DNA of 19,396 nt. It comes from Ruminococcaceae bacterium UBA945. Its GTDB lineage: Bacteria > Bacillota > Clostridia > Oscillospirales > Acutalibacteraceae. The position numbers and the translations under genes were made by a program. Where the stretch lies: positions 13,281 to 32,676 of the forward strand of contig DBCZ01000035.1 of assembly GCA_002293315.1 (NCBI GenBank), in the 5' to 3' direction. The notes beneath the pieces were generated by a model that was given only the letters and a program-made list of their open reading frames with translations, searched no databases and had not been told where the DNA came from. Below are positions 15,045 to 19,396 of this stretch, in pieces (position 1 is the stretch's first letter; each line of letters starts with the position of its first letter).

Positions 15045-15548
15045 ATGGAGCAGAAATACTTTGAGTTTTCATATGCTTTGGAGGACAGGGAAATCCTTGA
15101 CGGTTTACGTACTTCCGGCATATACAAAACCAGCGGAAAGCGCGCCGTGATTGAAACTGCCGTGCTGGCCGTGATGGGAATAATCGCGTTCGTGCTGTTT
15201 TTCGTGCGTGACAGGCAGCCGTTTGATTTGATTTTGGGCATTCTATGCATCGTAATAATCTTCGTGCTGAACTGGTATCCACGGAATGACATGAAAAAAC
15301 GCATGAGAAACATGGAAGACAGCGAGAGGAAAATAAGGCTGAGGGTATATGAAGACAGAATATATGTCTACGCAAAAGAATCCTCTGAGATGAACCTGAA
15401 CGAAACCGTCGTAAGGCGGGCAGAGCGCGTGAAGATAATTTCGCTTATGCCCAAGGCGGGCGGAATTCTCCTTTTGCCGGAGGAGAAGATTCCCGAGGCG
15501 GACAGACAAGCCGTGATAGATATTTTGATGAAGAATAGCGAAGATTAA
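15045..15548 (+). CDS. Small two-TM membrane protein, YcxB-like, between gyrB and gyrA
   Basis: 167 residues. An N-terminal charged strand (YFEFSYALEDREILDGL) precedes two hydrophobic segments (about 34-54 and 61-77) with a short RDRQP link, then a soluble tail of 90 residues with alternating beta-like stretches (RKIRLRVYEDRIYVYA) and a closing GGILLLPEEKIPEADRQAV helix. This plan resembles YcxB-like proteins, a poorly understood membrane family in Firmicutes; the match is by architecture and the closing motif, so it is tentative. GGAGGT lies four bases before the ATG. It starts 29 bp after gyrB and ends 11 bp before gyrA, so all three are co-transcribed. No link to gyrase is known to me. Confidence 0.8.
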   Translation: MEQKYFEFSYALEDREILDGLRTSGIYKTSGKRAVIETAVLAVMGIIAFVLFFVRDRQPFDLILGILCIVIIFVLNWYPRNDMKKRMRNMEDSERKIRLRVYEDRIYVYAKESSEMNLNETVVRRAERVKIISLMPKAGGILLLPEEKIPEADRQAVIDILMKNSED

Positions 15549-15559
15549 AGGGGTAAAGC

Positions 15560-18097
15560 ATGACTGATACAGGGGTTTTCGGCGGGGAGAGGCTGCATGA
15601 GGTAAGCCTTGCGAAGGAGATGGAGGATTCTTTTTTACAGTACTCCATGTCTGTTATTGTCCAGCGCGCGCTTCCCGACGTGCGAGACGGCCTCAAGCCG
15701 GTGCACAGGAGGATTCTCTACACGATGTATGAGAATGCCCTGTGGCCGGAAAAGGCATACAGAAAATGCGCGGATACGGTTGGCTCGGTTCTGGGGCGCT
15801 ATCATCCGCACGGAGACGCGTCCGTATATGACGCGCTCGTGCGCCTGGCGCAGGATTTCTCCATGCGCTATATGCTTGTGGACGGCCACGGCAACTTCGG
15901 CTCCGTTGACGGCGACCCGCCCGCGGCTTACAGATATACCGAAGCGAGAATGAGCAAGCTCTCTGTCGAGATGCTTCAGGATATAGATAAAAATACCGTC
16001 GATTTCAGACCGAACTATGACGACAGGCTCAAGGAGCCGGACGTACTGCCCAGTCATTACCCGAATATCCTCGTAAACGGCTCGACGGGCATAGCCGTCG
16101 GCATGGCGACAAATATCCCGCCGCACAACATGAGCGAGGTGATAGACGGGCTTTGCGCGCTCATAGATAACCCGGAGGCCAGCCTTGATGAGCTAATGGA
16201 GCATATCAAGGGCCCGGATTTTCCGACGGGCGGAATCATCATGGGCAGGGCGGGCATTCGCGCGGCATACGCAACGGGCAAGGGGAAAATCCTTGTGCGC
16301 GCGCGCGCGGAGATAATTGAGAATGAGAAAACGGGGCGCTCGCAGATAATCGTCAGTGAGCTGCCGTATCAGGTTAACAAGGCAAGGCTCATCGAGCATA
16401 TCGCCGAGCTTGTCAAGGAGAAGCGGCTTGAGGGCATCGCGAATATTGACGACCACTCAGACAGAAACGGCATGCACATCGTCGTGGATATAAAGCGTGA
16501 CGCCGCACCGCAGATAGTGCTGAACCACCTCTATTCGTTCACACAGATGCAAACGACGTTCGGCGTGAACATGCTGGCGATTGTCGGAGGCGGAGCGAAT
16601 TCTCACGGCAGGCCCGAGACGCTGACGCTGCACCGGATACTGGAGGAATATCTCCGATTCCAGCTTGACGTCGTGACGCGCAGAACGGAATTCGATTTGA
16701 ACAAGGCTAAGGAGCGCGCACATATTCTTGACGGCCTGATGATTGCGCTTGACAACATCGACGAGGTGATAAAAATCCTCCGTGCGTCGAAGTCGATACC
16801 CGAGGGCAAAGAGCAGCTTATGAATACGTTTGAGCTTGACGATGTTCAGGCGCAGGCGATTGTTCAGATGAGGCTCGGGCAGCTCACGGGGCTGGAGCGC
16901 GAGAAAATAGAGGACGAGCTGAAAGAGCTGAACATAAAAATAGCCGACATGCTCGATATTCTAGCGAATGAGCACCGCCGCCTCGCAATTGTGAAGGACG
17001 AGGCGATTGCGATGAAGAATAAGTTCGGCGACGAGCGGAGGTCTGAGATTGCGGCGATAAGCGGCGAGGTAGACATAGAGGACCTTATCCCCGAAGAGGA
17101 ATGCGTATTAACGCTGACGAACTACGGCTACGTCAAGCGCCAGAAGATGGATACCTACAAGACGCAGAAGCGGGGAGGGCGCGGCATAAGCGGAATGACG
17201 CGGCGCGACGAGGACGTAGCGACGGAAATTTTCGTAATAAACAGCCACGATTACGTCATGTTTTTCTCTGACAGGGGCAGGGTGTACCGCCTGAAATGCT
17301 ATGAAGTGCCGGAGGGATCACGCACCGGCCGCGGCATGAATATTATGAATTTGCTGCCTCTCCAGCAGGACGAAAACATCACCTCGATGATAAGAATTCC
17401 GCGTGACGAGCAAGACGGGAAATTCCTTGCGATGATTACGAAAAACGGCATAATCAAGCGCGTGCCGCTCTCTGCATATGACAATGTGCGCAAGAGCGGG
17501 CTGATTGCCATAAACCTCGATGATGACGATATGCTTTCGTGGGTGCGCCTGACAAATGGCAGCAACGATTTGATAGTTGCCACGAAGAAGGGCAGAGTGA
17601 TTCGCTTCCATGAAACTGATTTGCGCGTGCTTTCGAGAATTGCGCGCGGCGTGAAGGCGATGAAGCTCAAGGCCGGCGACCATATCGTCGGGATGTCCGT
17701 TGTGCGTGAGGGCGCGTATGTGCTGACGGTCTCGGAGACGGGCTTCGGGCGGCTTTCGGAGATTTCCGATTACGCCGCGCAGAACCGAGGAGGTCAGGGC
17801 AGGCTTAACTATCACGTTGAGAAATACGGCGACGTGGCGGCCATCAAGATGGTTGATTTGGAAGACGATATTATCCTCATCTCGGAGGACGGCATAATCA
17901 TCAGGATTAAGGCGGAGTCTATAAGAATCTGTTCGCGTCCGGCAAAGGGTGTGAAGGTGATGAGAATCGCCGATGGCAACAGGGTTGTGACGCTCGCCCG
18001 TGCCCCGCATGAGGAAGACGAGGTGGACGACATCGAGATTGAGGACGACGGCACGGCCGAGGAGGGCTCTGACGAGCCGCCGGAGGCAGAGGAGTAA
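15560..18097 (+). CDS. gyrA: DNA gyrase subunit A
   Basis: 845 residues, full length. GyrA breaks and rejoins DNA through a covalent tyrosine link. The N-terminal winged-helix domain includes the quinolone pocket GRYHPHGDASVYD (79-91) and the active-site Tyr126 in AAYRYTEAR. The coiled-coil tower and exit gate follow. The C-terminal beta-pinwheel carries the GyrA box QKRGGRG, which separates gyrase from topoisomerase IV. The C-terminal end is strongly acidic (many E and D), as in some gyrases where it tunes wrapping. At the position of E. coli Ser83 it has Ala87, and at Asp87 it keeps Asp91. GGGG lies six bases before the ATG. It is the last gene of gyrB-YcxB-like-gyrA and ends in a strong terminator. 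Confidence 0.98.
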   Translation: MTDTGVFGGERLHEVSLAKEMEDSFLQYSMSVIVQRALPDVRDGLKPVHRRILYTMYENALWPEKAYRKCADTVGSVLGRYHPHGDASVYDALVRLAQDFSMRYMLVDGHGNFGSVDGDPPAAYRYTEARMSKLSVEMLQDIDKNTVDFRPNYDDRLKEPDVLPSHYPNILVNGSTGIAVGMATNIPPHNMSEVIDGLCALIDNPEASLDELMEHIKGPDFPTGGIIMGRAGIRAAYATGKGKILVRARAEIIENEKTGRSQIIVSELPYQVNKARLIEHIAELVKEKRLEGIANIDDHSDRNGMHIVVDIKRDAAPQIVLNHLYSFTQMQTTFGVNMLAIVGGGANSHGRPETLTLHRILEEYLRFQLDVVTRRTEFDLNKAKERAHILDGLMIALDNIDEVIKILRASKSIPEGKEQLMNTFELDDVQAQAIVQMRLGQLTGLEREKIEDELKELNIKIADMLDILANEHRRLAIVKDEAIAMKNKFGDERRSEIAAISGEVDIEDLIPEEECVLTLTNYGYVKRQKMDTYKTQKRGGRGISGMTRRDEDVATEIFVINSHDYVMFFSDRGRVYRLKCYEVPEGSRTGRGMNIMNLLPLQQDENITSMIRIPRDEQDGKFLAMITKNGIIKRVPLSAYDNVRKSGLIAINLDDDDMLSWVRLTNGSNDLIVATKKGRVIRFHETDLRVLSRIARGVKAMKLKAGDHIVGMSVVREGAYVLTVSETGFGRLSEISDYAAQNRGGQGRLNYHVEKYGDVAAIKMVDLEDDIILISEDGIIIRIKAESIRICSRPAKGVKVMRIADGNRVVTLARAPHEEDEVDDIEIEDDGTAEEGSDEPPEAEE

Positions 18098-18101
18098 AGT
18101 A

Positions 18102-18129
18102 AAAAGGGAGAGCGTATGCTCTCCCTTTT
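18102..18129. terminator. Bidirectional rho-independent terminator between gyrA and the lipoprotein gene
   Basis: A perfect 12-bp stem (AAAAGGGAGAGC / GCTCTCCCTTTT) with a GTAT loop, flanked by A-runs on one side and T-runs on the other. It lies 4 bp after the gyrA stop and 13 bp after the stop of the convergent minus-strand gene, so it serves both. Confidence 0.93.
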
Positions 18130-18142
18130 GTATGGCTATAGT

Positions 18143-19354
18143 TTATTCTGTCACAGCGATATATGTTACATCGTAAATCGGCACGATGTATGTCCCGTCA
18201 CCTTGTAAAACATCTGTTTGTACTTCTCCAACCTTGACATAATACTTATAGCAAGGAACACAGTAGCCATATTCGACTTTCTTGCGGTAACAAAGCTCTG
18301 TTTTAATTTCGATTCCATCTCCCAAAAGATTAAAAAGATAACTGTACTTCTTAGATATATATGATTGAACTTGTTCAAATGGAACTACCTTTCTTTCTTC
18401 TGCCGGTTTTCCCATATTGTCTTTTTGGATAAAAACAAGAGCACCTGATGAATTTGCTAACCTCATAATTTTGATGTAATTGAAAGCTCTGTTATATGCA
18501 TCTTCGGCATAATTATCGGTAGCTTCAGTTATGATGTAGTTATAGCTATCAACAGAATAAATCCCTTCAGGCGAGCTAGTGAATTTAGCATAGGGTATTT
18601 CAGAGTGAACTTTAGGCGTTTTAATTCCTAAATACTCGATAGCAGAAGTAATGATGATATTTTCCATAAAGCATTCATTATCAATATCTTCCGCCAGATT
18701 AAAATCATCCGTATTTATTGAAATAGTACCTCGGCTGGAGCCAAATGAAGAAGTATCGCTATCGTATTCCAATTCCACGCTGTCCTCGGAAACAGGATTC
18801 GGAACAATTTCATATGCTGAGGCCTTGCCTTCTCCGAAAAGTATATTTATGTATTCCCTTAATTGATTTTCAAATAACAGCATATCATCATCTGTTATAG
18901 TATATATAGGTAAACCATGCCGAGTAGAAGGAAAATTATCCACATAAATAGGAAGAGTTTCGGGGAAAGGAGGAATGATTTCCAACGGATAGTATTGTAG
19001 TGATAGTAAAGAATCCTCTGAAACAACACGAGTTTCCCGACGATTTCCAACTTCAAAATAGGGGATAATATCACGTAGTACCCAACCGTCACTTGAGGAA
19101 ACGGTTAAGACTTCCTCGGTTTTAAATTTCTCTTGTCTTTGATACGGCGCTGTTTCAGATAGTGGGGAGAAGTCGTCAGAAAATGAGCTAGCTTCTGTTT
19201 CTGAAGTGTCACGCGGCAAAGAAGGAATACTGCTTGCGAGGGCATCCGCTGAATTTTGTGATACAGAGGAAAGAGAGAGTGTTTCATTTTCGACTTTGCA
19301 GGAGTTGAAAGCAAGAAAGAAAATTCCGAACAGAACAAGTAACGCTTTTTTCAT
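18143..19354 (-). CDS. Uncharacterised putative lipoprotein, AT-rich, head-on to replication
   Basis: 403 residues with no recognised family. The N-terminus MKKALLVLFGIFFLAFNSCK is a lipoprotein-type signal with the candidate lipid cysteine at C19, although the lipobox (FNSC) is non-standard at -3 and -2. A Ser/Thr/Glu-rich, likely flexible spacer runs to about 75. The rest (about 80-403) is a mixed alpha/beta extracellular-type domain rich in Tyr, Asp and Ser. It contains a C355...C365-VP-C368 cluster near the end that could bind metal or form a disulfide. GAGG lies seven bases before the ATG. Base and codon use are visibly more AT-rich than the other genes, and it is the only gene on the right arm oriented against replication. 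Both suggest lineage-specific or acquired material. It shares a terminator with gyrA. Confidence 0.8.
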   Translation of the reverse strand: MKKALLVLFGIFFLAFNSCKVENETLSLSSVSQNSADALASSIPSLPRDTSETEASSFSDDFSPLSETAPYQRQEKFKTEEVLTVSSSDGWVLRDIIPYFEVGNRRETRVVSEDSLLSLQYYPLEIIPPFPETLPIYVDNFPSTRHGLPIYTITDDDMLLFENQLREYINILFGEGKASAYEIVPNPVSEDSVELEYDSDTSSFGSSRGTISINTDDFNLAEDIDNECFMENIIITSAIEYLGIKTPKVHSEIPYAKFTSSPEGIYSVDSYNYIITEATDNYAEDAYNRAFNYIKIMRLANSSGALVFIQKDNMGKPAEERKVVPFEQVQSYISKKYSYLFNLLGDGIEIKTELCYRKKVEYGYCVPCYKYYVKVGEVQTDVLQGDGTYIVPIYDVTYIAVTE

Positions 19355-19395
19355 TATTTTTCCTCACTCGTCATCTTGATATACATCACATCTTA
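19354..19395 (-). pseudogene. Possible 3' remnant of a tandem relative of the lipoprotein gene
   Basis: Just upstream of the lipoprotein ATG, the minus-strand frame between TAA (19393-19395) and TAA (19354-19356) reads DVMYIKMTSEEK. It resembles the lipoprotein's own C-terminus DVTYIAVTE, without gaps, with 19 of 28 bases equal over the best stretch; the codon for the preceding Tyr (TAC) is TAA here. This could be the tail of a shortened upstream copy. Alternatively, an upstream gene in another frame ends at TGA (19364-19366). The evidence is short and at the window edge. Confidence 0.3.
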
Positions 19396-19396
19396 A

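Noticed and set aside
16295..16309. Alternating purine-pyrimidine GTGCGCGCGCGCGCG tract in gyrA, potentially Z-DNA forming
   Set aside because: Short and fully explained by Val-Arg-Ala-Arg-Ala codons; no sign of a regulatory role.
17318..18010. 230-codon open frame antisense to gyrA
   Set aside because: Complementary to the conserved gyrA C-terminal domain, with a His-rich, unprotein-like composition; a shadow frame.

Overview
This window is a bacterial replication-origin neighbourhood. The gene order rpmH-dnaA-dnaN-yaaA-recF-remB-gyrB-gyrA on the right and rnpA-yidD-yidC-jag-mnmE-mnmG-rsmG-parA on the left is the classic Firmicutes oriC layout. Strong GGAGG-type ribosome binding sites, RemB, Jag with an R3H domain and a YidC without the Gram-negative periplasmic domain point to Clostridia. 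I cannot name a family; the GyrB PLWGKML signature makes me think of Oscillospirales-like gut clostridia, but that is a weak inference.

Left arm (1-7248, all minus strand, transcribed away from the origin): the 5' end of parA with its own promoter, a parS-like site and a terminator separating it from rsmG; then rsmG, mnmG and mnmE, tightly packed (tRNA wobble U34 and 16S rRNA modification). A second parS-like site lies inside mnmG. A terminator separates mnmE from the upstream unit rpmH-rnpA-yidD-yidC-jag (ribosomal protein L34, RNase P protein, membrane insertion and an RNA-binding protein), which runs from a near-perfect sigma-A promoter.

Origin (7249-9201): dnaA is flanked by two AT-rich intergenic stretches of about 324 bp. 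The one after dnaA has a recognisable basal unwinding arrangement: DnaA-box-like 9-mer, C-tract, DnaA-trios, AT-rich DUE. The box-like repeats on both sides mostly carry a TCAACA core instead of the usual TCCACA. One sits inside the dnaA promoter spacer.

Right arm (9202-18097, plus strand): dnaN-yaaA-recF-remB form an overlapping or closely spaced operon that continues into a possible 33-residue ORF and an unrecognised zinc-ribbon membrane protein with a long Pro/Arg-rich tail, and ends in a terminator. gyrB then has its own extended -10 promoter and a leader with a terminator-like hairpin. A small two-TM protein (YcxB-like) is inserted between gyrB and gyrA. A perfect bidirectional terminator closes gyrA.

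The last gene (18143-19354, minus strand) is a visibly more AT-rich, unrecognised putative lipoprotein. It is head-on to replication, unlike everything else here, and the sequence at the window edge hints at a tandem relative upstream of it. Nothing in the window is a mobile element, CRISPR array, rRNA or tRNA. The points of most interest are the variant parS pair, the variant DnaA boxes, the gyrB leader and the uncharacterised accessory genes around gyrase.
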